Source: Isoetes taiwanensis
Taxonomy: Eukaryota; Streptophyta; Lycopodiopsida; Isoetales; Isoetaceae
NCBI GenBank assembly: GCA_021234155.1
Contig: JAJEKV010000063.1
Coordinates: 1,584,947-1,648,946 of the forward strand
Length of the DNA stretch: 64,000 nucleotides
Direction: 5' to 3'
Position numbers and translations under genes: made by a program. A model generated the notes under the pieces. That model ran no database searches. It had not been told where the DNA came from and saw only the letters and a program-made list of their open reading frames with translations. Below, in pieces: positions 1 through 12,199 of the stretch (its first letter is position 1; every line of letters begins with the position of its first letter).

Positions 1-462
1 CAACAATAAGAGGAGAAACGTGTACCTGCAGCCAACCAACACAACATTAGCAAAACAATGGTAATGAGTGAGGGGCCAAAAGGTACATTAGGTTTCTCAG
101 CTCTTCGATGATCACCTATTATGGCCTTTTTACCCCAAATCCATATTTAGCTAAATAAGAACATCAACCAGATACAAGTATATCTTTCTCTCTAAGAATA
201 TAAACTCAGCTAAAGCAGCAATTAAAACTTTGAGCACTAATTGCATTGTAAACAAAGAGTGATATAATATGAAACATTAGATGCATCAGAGAAGGATTCA
301 ACATCCATTAAACACCACAAAACATGTGGCCATGGTATTCTATCTTACAGCAATCTTGTGCTAAAAGACACCATCAGCATGTAGGAAAGACAAGTGAATC
401 ACATGCACAGATAGAAAGTGAGTCTAGACGAATCAAACCTGAACGTCCTCCAGTTCATACTC
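1..462. other. no recognisable gene
   Basis: AT-rich sequence left of an exon-like ORF. No motif, RNA gene or repeat recognised here. Confidence 0.5.
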
Positions 463-766
463 TCAGTCATCTTCCTGTGTATCAGGAACATTATTCCTGA
501 AGCTGGAGCCAGCTTGTCTATGCCCATCCCCATTCGTTTTACTCATGTACCCTTGCCTATGAGCATCAGATCCACTATTGTAGAACCAAGGGCGTTTAGA
601 TTCTGCATTTCTCCCCGAATCCATGCCAACATCCACGGGCTTACAAACTTCAAGGCAATCCCGGAATTCAGCAGCAAGCCAAAATTCTTCTAGAATATTT
701 TCTTCATCGGAACTTACAGGGTAGCCGTCTGAATCATATTCCTTATGGTAATCAGATATATTATCC
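463..766 (-). CDS. exon-like ORF, unknown protein (partial)
   Basis: I do not recognise this protein. On the minus strand a good splice acceptor (TTTATCTCAG) ends at about 767 and is followed by an open, acidic and polar reading frame of about 100 residues with a hydrophobic patch (EEFWLAAEFRDCLEV), ending in TGA at 463. The composition (Asp/Glu/Ser-rich, then Gly/Asn/His/Arg-rich) looks like a real terminal exon rather than random AT-rich sequence. No upstream exon could be assigned, so the gene may be partial or a relic. Confidence 0.3.
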
Positions 767-789
767 TGAGATAAACATCCTCGCAGCAT

Positions 790-2861
790 TTATTCCCGCC
801 CATATCTCTGTATTACTTGGGTCAAAGATACCAGCTTACAGTACCAATGCATGAAGCATAAAATCCATAGAAATCTAGATCCTTAGATCAGTGTACATGT
901 GCCAAATCCAGCCAATAACTTATGGAAAACTTTCGGTCAAGTAGCTGTCTCAATGCAAGTGTCAAATAAACTCACCTTAAGAAGCTGTCTGTGTACCCAG
1001 ATTATGATATTCCACACTGTTTCCCATCCTTTCAATATGCTAAGTTATAGCCATGTATAAGAGGTCCAGCCTCGGCTCGTGCCAAACGCCAGTCTGGTGC
1101 CGGAATCTGGTACCCTAAAATTCGGCTGTGGTGGATAATACAGAGAATACGAAAGTTCCATAATAACAAAAGTATTTCGATATTCTTAGGAACCAAATAT
1201 CTAGCATAATAACATGGGGTTTTTTTTTGTAATTTTATACACATTTTGGCATGGTTTACTATAATTCTGGTGCTGTATTCGTTGTGCCATACTAAATAGT
1301 ATTTCTAGAGTGCGTCATTTTAGGAGCGTTGATTTGGATTAGCTTAAACAATCTAACGGGTGGGTGTTGTTGCCAACATTGCATTCATATGCCCCCAAAG
1401 CTTTTGTCCTCTGGACTCTAGTCTTCTTGATTCGTGTTGTTCACAGAGTTGATTGTTGTTTTCATGCTTTTTTTTTCAAGCAAAAAGGCAGATATGATTC
1501 GATTAGAGAATAATTAGCTAACTCTAGCTCCTATGATGGCAATTTCTGGGAAGCAGTATTTGCTGGAGAATGGTTGCAAAGGCTGAAGAATGGTTGCAGA
1601 GGCTGAAGCAAACTCTAAACATGCAGAACTCGAGCAATGGTCTTTTAGGGTTGTTACCATTTTTGCAGATCATGGATTTGCAGAGTTGGGCGAATAGGGT
1701 CTGCGTTGTCGGACTGGAAAATGCATCGTTCCCAAGGTTTACCTGCATCTGATGAAAGGCAAGGGTTTTTCTTTCTTTTTGTTTTTGGTTGCGACACCCT
1801 TAGGTCGTTCCGGGAGCCTAATCGGGACCCAGGATCTAATCTAGAAGTCTGGCACAGCCTAATCTGGAAGCACGATGCCTAATCGGGATCCATCAAGGAA
1901 GATGTAGTCGTTCAACTTGCAGAAGCAGCATCTCTAAAAAAGCCATAGTTGCAACTTTAGGTTAATACACAGAGCCAAGGAGGTCAGCAAAGAAGTTGCC
2001 AAGTACAAGATATGGTGCTGTTGTGCTGAAAGAATAATCAATATGAGACTTTTCGTGATGCTGCCTGAAATGGTATTCTCGATGCAAATGTAAACTTAGA
2101 AGGGGAAATTTTGCAGTTTCACAGAAACCAAACCATAGAATCATTTTCATTGTACAGAGAATCCAACAGCTCTTGGAAAGCCACATATTTGCAAAGGGAA
2201 AGATCTTGATTCTACCTGGTATGCAACACCTGCTTTCCCTCTTTGTAACAATTAATTTGAGGCTTCTGCATTATGCTTTCCAACTCCAATTTAGACCAGT
2301 TGTGCTACATATCCTGTAAGTGTGGCTTTCATTATTGTTTTGCAACTGAATAGACGATATTAATTGTATTCTTGTTTCTTCTCCTAACACATTTCTTATG
2401 CAGGAATGAAGGTTCAAACACTCTATTTTGCTGCAATTATCCAGTCCTGTTATGTTATGTAGCACTGTATTCAACTCATATCATGATGGATGGTTAAACT
2501 ATGGGTTCAAATCCCATACGAAAAAAAACTTTATAACGGTAGCTTTGCTCCCATTTTCTAGTGCAATCCATCTTCCAGTTAGAGTTAGAGCTATGTCTGG
2601 CAGTATCATAGTGCATTTACTTTCATGCACTGCACATATGATGTATTACCAAAATGTTCTTGATTGTCAGGTGAATTTCATCAAGCCAATTGCTCTTTTG
2701 CTGAACCTGCTTAAAGCATGTATTGTATAGTATAAATGCTTACCAAGTTGTTGACCTCGCCATCGCTCCACCCAGGAGTTTCATGCACATGAATTAGATG
2801 CACAACTATGTTAAAAATTTCAGCTGCCCTTCAAAACTATTGTGTTCAAGAGATAAACTAT
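790..2861. other. no recognisable gene
   Basis: Several short ORFs on both strands lack any family signature. A degenerate run of GCCTAATCGGGA-like units lies near 1815-1885. A tRNA T-arm-like segment (GGGTTCAAATCCCAT, about 2500-2516) has no matching acceptor stem and is not called as a tRNA. The sub-region 1195-1345 is a repeat listed separately. Confidence 0.5.
1195..1345 (+). repeat. dispersed repeat, partner at 61255-61400
   Basis: Shares an ordered set of short matches with 61255-61400: TAGCATAATAACA, a G-run and T-run, a diverged middle, then TCTAGAGTGC and CGTTGATTT. Both copies are in the same orientation. Family unknown. Confidence 0.5.
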
Positions 2862-3876
2862 GCTTTTATGCCATTCTCTCATAGTCTTATACACAGGATA
2901 CAATGTTATGGTGAAGAATCAAATTCCATTTTCATGCCATTCTTTGCTTGTCAACTTAGTTCTTTAGTTATTCTTCCTGCTCTTTCATTAAACATCATCG
3001 TAGTTTTGTCCTTTTTTCCTTTATATTTTGCAAAGAGTGTAGGTGTGTTACATTTCTCCATGCCATCTAACTCAGCCTATTTTTTGCTATTTTGTTCCAT
3101 TTGCCTGTTCTTTTGTCAGGGCCCGAAAGGCCCAAATTTATTTGAATATAGCAACCAACATAAACCATTAACATAAACCATTGCATCTAACACATTTAAA
3201 ATAAAATCCCCCTGAAACCCCCTATGGTTTGGGTGCATATTCACACGGTAGGTGACGTAGGGCAGCGAGAGCCTCTAAAATTGTATAATACATGTATAAA
3301 ATCAACACCATTTAGTAAATTCCCCCAAACCTTATAGTATTTTGCAAATCTAGATATACTATATACAAAACTCATACAAGCATACCCCACAAACGTGGGT
3401 CGCGTTGTACGGTCTGGATCGAGGAATAAAAGGCAAATATGCCCATCCGACAGCTCTCGATGCCTGAAGTCACCCTCCGTGTGAATATGCACCCAAACCA
3501 AAGGGGGTTTCAGGGGGATTTTATTTTAAATGTGTTAGATGCAATGGTTTATGTTAATGGTTTATGTTGGTTGCTATATTAAAAAAAATTGGGCCCTTCG
3601 GGCCCTGACAAAAGAACAGGCAAATGGAACAAAATAGCAAAAAATAGGCTGAGTTGGATGGCATGGACAAATGTAACACACCTACACTCTTTGCAAAATA
3701 TAAAGGGAAAATATAAAGGGACAAAACTACGACGATGTTTAATGAAAGAGGAGAAAGAATAACTAAAGAACTAAGTTGACAAGCAAAGAATGGCATGAAA
3801 ATGGAATTTGATCCTTCACCATAACATTGTATCTTGTGTACGAGACTATCAGAGAATGGCATAAAACCATAATAGT
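2862..3876. mobile_element. inverted-repeat (foldback) element, ~385-400 bp arms
   Basis: The left arm (about 2862-3246) and right arm (about 3477-3876) are reverse complements of each other with only scattered substitutions and a small insertion of the TATATTTTCCCT type. A 230-bp unpaired spacer lies between them. Both arms contain the junction motif GGGCCCGAA(A/G)GGCCC followed by the block AATCCCCCTGAAACCCCCT. The two ORFs of about 120 codons in the arms are mirror images of each other and show no protein signature, so I treat them as repeat sequence. The inner block recurs twice at 63588-63974. Confidence 0.8.
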
Positions 3877-4059
3877 AGTATAAACCATAAGACATACTTT
3901 ACTGGAATAGGTTTCAAAATGTAAACCCCTAACTACATAAACCATGGATACTATGGTCACTAGTGCAAGTATACCCATAGACCATAATACAACATACGAC
4001 AGTAATCATGGAGCACTAGTTTGCCATTCACCACATGTCAGCAAATGACAAGCATGAAA

Positions 4060-4440
4060 TGAAGAAAAAAAAAAAAAAATTTCTTTGCCCGCTTTATTCT
4101 TTTTTGACGTCTGAAAAACGCCACAGACGTCTGTGATTCGGAAAGGTTTCGCGATACGCGAAATTCAAATTCAAATTCAGTATGCGAATTTTTTTTTCTT
4201 CAGCGACGCCGATTTTCAAAATTCAAATTTAAAAAAAAAAAAAAAAATTGCTACCCGCTTTATACTGTTTCGCTTGTGCGGTTCAGAAGGTTTCGCATGC
4301 GCGAAATTCAAATTTCAAATTCGCACGGGGAAAAAAAAAAAAAACGACGTGCTGTTTTTCCTTGTTTTCGCGTCTGTGAAAAACTTTTCGCGATACACGA
4401 AACGAAGATAAAGCACATGAAATTTTTTTTTTTAAGCCTC
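4060..4440. repeat. degenerate A/T-run repeat with TTCGCG...CGCGAA palindromes
   Basis: Poly(A) and poly(T) runs alternate with small hairpin motifs such as TTCGCGATACGCGAA and TTCGCATGCGCGAA, each followed by AATTCAAATT runs. At least three diverged units are visible. Open frames over this stretch are low-complexity Lys/Phe strings and not genes. Confidence 0.6.
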
Positions 4441-5242
4441 ATTTTTTTATTTGTTTGCATATCTGGCGAAAAACTTTCGATGTCTGAATTAGTTGAAACA
4501 TCAAGATTTTTCTTCTGCATCTGAAATAACCCAAAATTTCTGGGCAATTTCTTCACCATTCGCAGTCTTATCTTAATCATTGCTTGACTTGATTGTGTTT
4601 GTGTGTCGCTAGTTAAGTTTGCTATGGCCTGTAGATGTTCTAGACTAATGTGTATACTGTTCTCTTGAAGTTCCTTCTAAAGCATGAATTGCATTGCTTG
4701 GTGTGCCGCTCCACAATGTACCAATTGAAGATGTTTCCCCATCCAAGACGTGGACATGGCTTTAGCTTCCTCCATCCACGTGTGTGTATGGCAAACTTTA
4801 GATCCTCGGGTTTTGTGTATGAAATTATAAATTATTAGAGAGATTTGACGAAATCACTGGAATATCTGCAAGATATATAGCAACACTTGGCCTTTCCTAG
4901 TTGTATAATCATGGAATAATGAGTGCAATATGTGTTGAGGGCAATATAAAAGATTGCACAAACATATTGTTCGATGACAGAGTTGTTATGCCATAAAGTA
5001 ATAGAGAGAAGAAATAAAAGTACTTGTCTTTACTTATATATGCACGACACATGTTAGTGAAGGATAGTGACATTATAGCATCCTACAAGTTTAGACTCAA
5101 GAAACAAACAAATATAAAAAGCACGAAGCTAATATTTACATTATTAAAATGGATACATATTTTGTACAGAAATAGCAACGTCATAAATAGGCTCCACCGT
5201 ACTTGAAGGCAAAGCAAGAAATAAAGAGTGTGAATATGAATG
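4441..5242. other. no recognisable gene
   Basis: AT-rich. It may contain the 3' untranslated and terminator region of the MYB gene ending at 5243. Nothing else recognised. Confidence 0.5.
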
Positions 5243-6370
5243 TCAAATTATATAATCCCAACCAGGGAGAAAGTGGGGACCCATGTGAAAGGAATTGAGG
5301 GTAAAAGGATCTGTCTCGATGGGGCCAAAGGCAGGCAAGTGGGAGTAAGGGGCTTGGATTTGGGACTCAAATATAGGAGCTCCACAAGGATGAACGTGAG
5401 GAAGGAACGGGTTTGATAGAGCAGATCCATGGCATGATGAATTAGCGTCAAACAAAGGATACTCCATTTGGTTTGGAACTGCAGCAGGAGCCTCTGATCT
5501 AGAACAGCTTGGCTGCGCCCGGTTGATTCCGAGCTCATCCCTGGATCTATTCATTGACGACGTAGGCACAACCACAGGCATCATGGATGCTGCTGCCTGT
5601 GCCCGTGCCTCGGCACAATCATCATCATCATCATCACCACCATCACCACCACCACCACCATGGGTGCTTAGTCTCTTCCCCTGCTTTCTTTTCTTTCTCA
5701 TGTAAGTGTTCCAGAAGTTCTTGATCTCGTTATCTGTTCGGCCTGGAAAATGGCTTGCAATGTAGGCCCATCTAAACCGCACGTTTTCTTTCTCTTAGTC
5801 TGGAACTTCAACAAAATACACAGAGCGATTTTAGGCTAACCTGTTGCCGACCAGTTCGTGGAGGCAAATAATTGTCCTTTCTTCGTGCGCAGTGAATTTT
5901 CCGCGAATAAGATTCGGTCTCAGATAATTCACCCAACGTAGCCTGCAACTTTTGCCGCAACGTTTCAGGCCTGCAGGCGGAAACAACAAAAGGATATATA
6001 TTTTAGGATATATATAGATTTTAGATTAGCATGGGCATTAAGAAGACAGTTTGTTTCAGCCCTGCAGGAGGAAACAAAGAGAAAATAGTATGAACAACGA
6101 AAACGATGAAAGAAAAGGATTATCATGGTATTAAGAACGTCGTTTGAAAAGAATAAACAGTTGGTGGTACATAACCTGCGAGATATGGCTTGGATTGGCT
6201 AGTAGAAGCAGAGTGTATTTACCTGCCAATCTGGGCACAGCGCTCCATCGAACCATACCATTCTGCTGCAAACATGCAGTGAGCTTGGCATCCTCTTCTG
6301 GAGACCACAGGCCTCTAGCAGCTTTCTTCATGGTACCCCTCTTTCTTGCAGTGTTGGGCTCTCGTCCCAA
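5243..6370 (-). CDS. R2R3-MYB transcription factor
   Basis: Sequence-specific nuclear DNA-binding protein. Three exons on the minus strand: 6370-6223, 5970-5841 and 5771-5243. All junctions are GT-AG and the lengths (148, 130 and 529 bp) give 268 codons. The intron phases and the 130-bp second exon are the classical R2R3-MYB arrangement. R2 (about residues 20-68) carries GLWSPEED and [20 protein letters not shown]3 (about 70-118) has Phe in place of the first Trp, as usual, then [21 protein letters not shown]. After R3 come a basic run, a Gly/Asp low-complexity tract encoded by a CAT/CAC microsatellite (about 5618-5660), and a Pro/Ser/His-rich tail ending GWDYII. The bHLH-interaction signature is not evident in R3. 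Subfamily is uncertain. The ATG at 6370 was chosen because it precedes the repeat in frame; an internal Met (MKKAARG) is an alternative. Confidence 0.9.
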
Positions 6371-9300
6371 GGCTCCCCAACTTGCCTCTAAATCTAATAT
6401 ATGTACATATCACACACATGCATATTATATACACCTTAGTAGTGAGCACCAGTTGACCGGCACTTCCTTCCCTTCCCTTTTTTTAGTTGGGCCTTCACAT
6501 CGCCTTCGTCCCCCAATGTCATAGGTGCCTTTAGATTGAGAAGTATCACTAACGTAACTTCCTTGGGCCCCCTAACTGGCATCAGTCGGCTCAGCTGTGG
6601 ATCATAGAGAATATAGACCTCCATTCCCTTCATTCCCATAACTTGCCATCCCCAAAGAATCTTTAAAATAATTGTTTCATTAAACAATCATTGAAAGTTT
6701 ATGTCCCTACTGAAGTTTTCATACATAGGATCTCTTGACTGAGCTGTACATAGGATCTCTTGACTAAGCTATACTGGGTCTATTGAGCAATCCATTTCAT
6801 CGCAATAAAAGTGCCCTAATCTTATTTCGTTACGTACCTTATGTTAGGTGTGAAGCCATAAAATGACATTCTGATCGCATGAACCAAGATGATGTTGCTT
6901 GTTCTTCTTGCATTCACCCTTTTTCAAGACTATCCATGTTAGGCTTGAATCTACAGAGAACTTAGAATCAACAGGCAAAAATGCCCATTCAAACGTCAAG
7001 GGATATACATAAAAGGATAGCACCAACGTGCATAAGGTGTGAAAAAAGACCCAGGTAATATATGGATTTTTTAAGTCATTTTGGTCCTATATCCAAACTC
7101 GTATGTATGCATATGCAAACATGTCGGAGAAACCCCCTCTTATATATAAGAAACCTGTGGGATGCACTCAGAAAAATACAAACCATGTAAGTATAAGGGA
7201 GGGATTTTTTTTGGGCCAAAGGCATACAATACCGTATAAGTATGGGAGGGGTACATGAAATATGGGGGAAAGTTTTTTAAGAAAATTCCATATAAGTGAT
7301 AATTTCTCTTGACCCTATGCACACACATGCCCTATGCATCTTACATTAGCTGTAACCCCCTCTCCGCTCCCTACCACTCATTTTTTTTACTACCCTTTAA
7401 AAGTCTAAACAAAGGTGAAAATTATTGGTACGAGAGGGACACAAGACTCATCTCCTCTTTGCAACCGCAAACATCAAGCCTATAATAAATTTTTGGATGG
7501 TGCAGAGGATTGTGCTTCATTTCATTTGAATACTTATTTTAAGTTTGATGACAATCTTATTAGTATTTGCAAAAAAAAAAAAACAAACTGGGGTCATCAG
7601 GACATCGAACTGCAATCTGTTTGTAGTGGTAAACTGGCTTTCTAGCTAGCATCATGAGATCATTCTTTTGGAACACTTTCCTAACAAACAAGGAATGGTG
7701 CATCATCGAGTGGAAATCTATCTTATGTTATGAACCTACGAACAATGGTCAGCACACCTTAAATGAAGTAGCTACTATAGTGAAGCATATACTATCCTAG
7801 TTTATACTCAATTCAAAATAAAGGATTAGTCTTACAAGTATAACATTTAAATTTTGCAATTTCAACCTTTCAAAATTTTCTCGTTTTAAGTAAGACACAC
7901 TCTGTTTATCAAACCGAAGACAAAAGAAAAAGGGGGATGGGGGGTGTTGTCAATAATAACAAGAATACTATTTCTTGATGTGCTTGATGGTTTTCCAATA
8001 ATAATATCTAGATGTTTATATATGCAGAAAAACTACCTTGAAAATTGTGAACTAAATAGAGATTATCTATGTAGCTCAAAGCCTCAATTATAATAACAAA
8101 TAACTTAGAACAAGAGCTTGCCATAGCATCTTTGACTTACATAGTGTCCTTCATCCAAATTTATGGATCCACAATTCAATAAAGACGTATAAGTTATATG
8201 TCATTTTCTGTATTAGATGGTGATTGTCTTTATCTTTTTGTATGCTTAGATTGAATGTTCTAAGTTGAGATGCATGAGGGATCTATAATTTGCCTCAAAA
8301 GTTTTGTAACCAAATTTATTGTTGATGATTTTTTTTTTTCAAAATTTTAGGAGAACTTGGTATTATATTTGTTTATGTATGACTTGAATAAGGTGAATGG
8401 GTAGAAAGTTTCATATATATCTATTTACTTTTCAATAATAGAAATTGTAGATACAGGAAGGTACTAGCAAAAGTAGCACAATTTTTATCTTGACCCACAT
8501 TTGTAGTAGCTTATATATATAGTGCTTTTGCATCAGCATAGCAAAATTGAATTATATTTTATTCTACACGAAGACCAAAAGGCCTACGGGAATATAACAT
8601 GCGTATTATTGTTCAAGATTTAAAAAAACCCTGCCCCGAAGTATTTTTGAAGTTAGCAGTAAAAAGCACGCTGGTAAGCTATACATTTGTATATGTCAGT
8701 GTAGCAACAAGGGACACAATTAAAGCTCTCATGTCTATGACCTCCTAATATATATATGATGCTACTGCCACTACTGAAGGCATCTGCAATATCACATATA
8801 GCGATTGATTAGGTTCAAGCAACTCGATGCAAATGCTGGGCATTGAAAAGTCACAAAAAGGGCGTTTAGCAATGTCTATTTCGACGTCTGTATGACATTG
8901 ATCAACATCATCATGAGAATGAAATACACATTGCCACAAACACGTCGTCTTGTGACGGACGTTGCAATTGCAACGTCTTACTGATATGATAATACAATAA
9001 AACTTATTTAGTGATATAAAATAGTATACATTAGATATCACACTGCGACCTCTATTTTAAGAAATTGAATAAACTAGCAGACGGGTAGGCTTGGGGAAAA
9101 GCTAGGGTTTTGGACATATGAAGAGGTTGGAAGAAGCTATTGGTTTGTATATGTGGGATTAATGAGCAAATCCCTAAGCTTGTGAATGGGTACAAATTTG
9201 GCACTCACAAATAGGAATGAAATAGAATTAATTTGGAGGGCATAAGAGATACCATGTGTTTTTTTGGCATATTTGAAATTTGAATAATTTAAAATGTAGT

Positions 9301-9630
9301 TCAATGTTTTGGCCATGAAGAAATCTTTTGACCATATATGGACTATCCAATATTTTTATTTCACCTTAATGTTGGTTAGTGGAAGTTATATGGGCAGAGT
9401 AAGGAAACAAATTACCCCCAACAATTTAAAACAATAGAGCACATAACTAATCTAATTTTCAATCTCATTAACGAATTTTGCGTGGACCACCAATATATTT
9501 TTATTCTTTTCTTCATTTGTATTATTTCTGGTAGTGCTTAACATTCCTAAAATTAAAAGTAGAAATGGTAGTGCTTAACATTCTTCAAATTGAATGTAAA
9601 ATAATACATTATTAGTTAAACCCCATGTGT
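6371..9630. other. no recognisable gene (MYB upstream region and intergenic DNA)
   Basis: About 3.2 kb of AT-rich sequence on the 5' side of the MYB gene. Short ORFs on both strands lack family motifs. The only structure noted is a perfect 20-bp palindrome at 8958-8977. Confidence 0.5.
8958..8977. repeat. perfect 20-bp palindrome
   Basis: GACGTTGCAA followed directly by its reverse complement, with no spacer. It contains two ACGTTGCAA half sites. It could be a protein-binding site or chance. Confidence 0.8.
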
Positions 9631-9636
9631 CCGACT

Positions 9637-10025
9637 GGGCCTGGATTATGACCATGCAGAGACATATGCCTGGATGCTTGAGCATGACCTGGAGGGAACG
9701 CTGCAATTTCCCACACTTCAGCAGCAGATTGCCTAGCTGACTCGGCACCTTCTAATGAACGGTGACAGATGCTTCGGGAGAGGCCGCTCATGGAGGCCCT
9801 CGGAAGCTACCACCTTCCCCCGCAACTGCTGGTTTGATGACGAATGTAGGGAGATGAAACGCTGACTCCGACAAGTCATTGGCCCCACCACCCGCATACA
9901 GGCCATCAGCAATACCGCTTCTGCCTCAAGACCAAGAAAGCCAGATACCTCGCGGAGCACTAGCAACAGATGTTCGGTCTCTTGGATCGTCACAGCCCAC
10001 ATAAGCACAATTTCATTAATTTTGG
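9637..10025 (+). pseudogene. LINE-type non-LTR retrotransposon fragment
   Basis: One plus-strand frame runs from DYDHAETYAWMLEHDLEG (about 9646) through NCWFDDECREMKR (about 9826-9864) to LRQVIGPTTRIQA, interrupted by TAG and TGA stops. A +1 shift then gives YRFCLKTKKARYLAEH. The motif order (WFDDEC, basic stretch, then Tyr-Arg-Lys-rich helix) is what I know from the linker between the endonuclease and reverse transcriptase domains of plant LINE-like elements. No endonuclease or RT core is present, so this is a short, decayed fragment. Confidence 0.65.
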
Positions 10026-10084
10026 ACAATACCTGAATTTATGGACCATTTTTTAAATTGTCGCATGAATGACTCTTTTTCATA

Positions 10085-11905
10085 CATTAATTGACATCCC
10101 CTGCGAGTGCTGCATATGCCTCAAAAGGATGCACGGGTATCTTGATAGTATTGGGTATCTTCTTCTTGTTTGATGGTTTCCAAGCATAGTTGATAGTCTC
10201 TAGTTCTATGCCCTCACTTGCAGTCATTGGCCTCCATCTCTTCTTCCAGCAAATTGGCATAATTAGTTGGGTCGACTTGGTTCCTCACTGGGATTAGCTC
10301 CCACTAAGTGACCAGAATAGTCTCAAAGTTCTCCTTCTTATCATCCATTTGTGGCTCCTCAGTAGCTAGGCCTACCCAAGTTGGGCACAACACATCATCA
10401 GGGCGTGCCATAATAAACATACCTTTCTTCAAATCTTTGTATGGATTGAATTCCGGTATAGGTTTGTCCTTCCACGGACTGACATAAGAAGGAGTGATGG
10501 TAGCAATGGGTCCCACCACTACCGCTACATCAGGTGGAGCACGTTCTTGCCTAGTATGTGGCCAGAAGTCATAATAAGTGCCTTCGTCACTGGTGATCCT
10601 CCCCAGTTCTTGCAAGAGTCTCATCCAATATTCAATTGTGGACGTGAACTGTGCCGAGTAATACTCCTACTTGGCATTTCCCTTGATGACCTCATAATGT
10701 TTTCCATTTTGTTTGCAAATCTGCCATGTTGAAGTCTTCTAAGGCTGCCTTATTCAGATTGTTGCCATCAAGTCCTATAGCATTTCCATCTTGTACATCC
10801 TCCAGGGTATCAAGGCACATGGCTAACAAACCTAGAGTTGGCCTCAATTTATCGGGGTTGAAAGGGCAAATACCCGTGGCACTAAAACTAGTCTTGATGT
10901 TGCTTGTTGTTAATCGTGAATCAATGGACTGTGAGATCAACTAAGCAATATGCTTTCTCTTAGATTCTAACCTGCCTTTCCCGACCTTATGCCTCTTGAA
11001 GGCTACCTTGAAAGGTGCAAAACAAGCAATATCCAAAGGTTGTAGCCTATGGGATGTGTGTGCTGGCAATAGAGCAAAATGAATTCTCACATCTTTAGCT
11101 GCCAAATGAACATCTAGCTCCACATGGCTATGATGACTGTCCAAATTTATTAAGTGAGGCTCGTCCAGAGACACACCACCAGGGACTCTTGTCTGAAAGT
11201 GTGGCAGCCATGATTTGAAAAGTTCAGTTGCCATCTATGTTGAAGCCTGAACCGCCTAGATTGCCCCCTCTTCGCACCTTGCTATGTTATCTTGCCTCAT
11301 TCTATTACCGATAAAGATGTAAAGATCAGGCATTCTAAAAACCTTCAGCATTCACACAACCGAGATGGTAGCCCACTCTATAGTGTTCATAACAACATCT
11401 CTTATCCTGTTCTTCTCTTTCTCCTCTATGATCTTCATGTCTTGAGCTTTCGCCGGAATTCTCGTTTCATCTGCATTCTATATCCTAGATGGGGGGAATT
11501 TAAACTCATCATAAATGGGTCTATTTGCATAGAAATATCCAAATCTATTGGATCATGGCTCGGGCATGGGCAATATCCAATGTCTTGGCACTCTTAAAGG
11601 TAACCCGTGGATGTCTTTGTTTGAAAAGCTTCCACCATTTGCTCCTTGGTAGGCCCTTTGATCATAATACCCCCTTCCCTGGCCATTTTTGTCTCTCTTT
11701 CCTTAACATCACTAAAGAATACTCCCATTCCTTCCTCTGCCCTACCAACAAAGTAGTTTGATTTCTCGGAGGGTAGAAAAAACTTGGGGACACCTTAAAT
11801 TGGTTCTATGTGATCCCACCATATAGCTAATCTCTAATGGTGGAATTAGGGATCCCAGACCTCGTAGATGCCTTTTGCTGCTCTCTTTTTGTTTGGGTCC
11901 CATAG
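10085..11905 (-). pseudogene. DDE_1 (pogo/Tigger-like) transposase, decayed
   Basis: Would have cut and pasted its own DNA element. Reading the minus strand from about 11750 gives FKQRHPRVTFKSAKTLDIA, then YDEFKFPPSRI and NADETR with the first catalytic Asp (about 11480). Further on come GFRMPDLYIFIGNR, ATELFKSWLPHFQTRVPGG, LINLDSHHSH with the second Asp (11139-11141), and PAHTSHRLQPLDIACFAPFK with the third (11031-11033). This is the order of the DDE_1 family. Downstream are SFSATGICPFNPDKLRPT and a C-terminal region with GMFIMARPDDVLCPTWVGLA and a Trp-rich segment, ending near 10085. All three acidic residues survive, but several frameshifts and stops break the frame. No terminal repeats could be defined. 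The N-terminal helix-turn-helix is too decayed to outline. Confidence 0.8.
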
Positions 11906-11940
11906 GCCAATTGGTCTCCGTGGATGCTAAAAATCTATTA

Positions 11941-11980
11941 TATTCTATTCTATTCTATTCTATTCTATTCTATTCTATTC
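11941..11980 (+). repeat. (TATTC)8 microsatellite
   Basis: Eight perfect pentanucleotide units. Confidence 0.95.
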
Positions 11981-12199
11981 TAAATGGACCGAGTGTTTGC
12001 TGTTCAATGCATTGCTCACATTTGCCAACCCATCCTGCCATGGCAGTGGTTGCTGCACTGACCCTTCAAGTCTCTGGGCGCGTATACCTGTTGGTATCGG
12101 GTTGTGGCCAGCTGCTTGTTGCACCATCATATCTTGCCTTGATCTTGTGAAGACCATGCCACCCGTGCTCTCCAATGCCCCTGTTCGGGATCTCAACAA

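Noticed and set aside
2490-2520. T-arm-like ATGGGTTCAAATCCCAT suggesting a tRNA.
   Set aside because: No acceptor stem, D-arm or anticodon arm pairs around it.
2808-3176. A 122-codon plus ORF, and the similar 113-codon minus ORF at 3554-3895, as genes.
   Set aside because: They are mirror copies in the inverted-repeat arms with no protein signature; their similarity is a consequence of the repeat.
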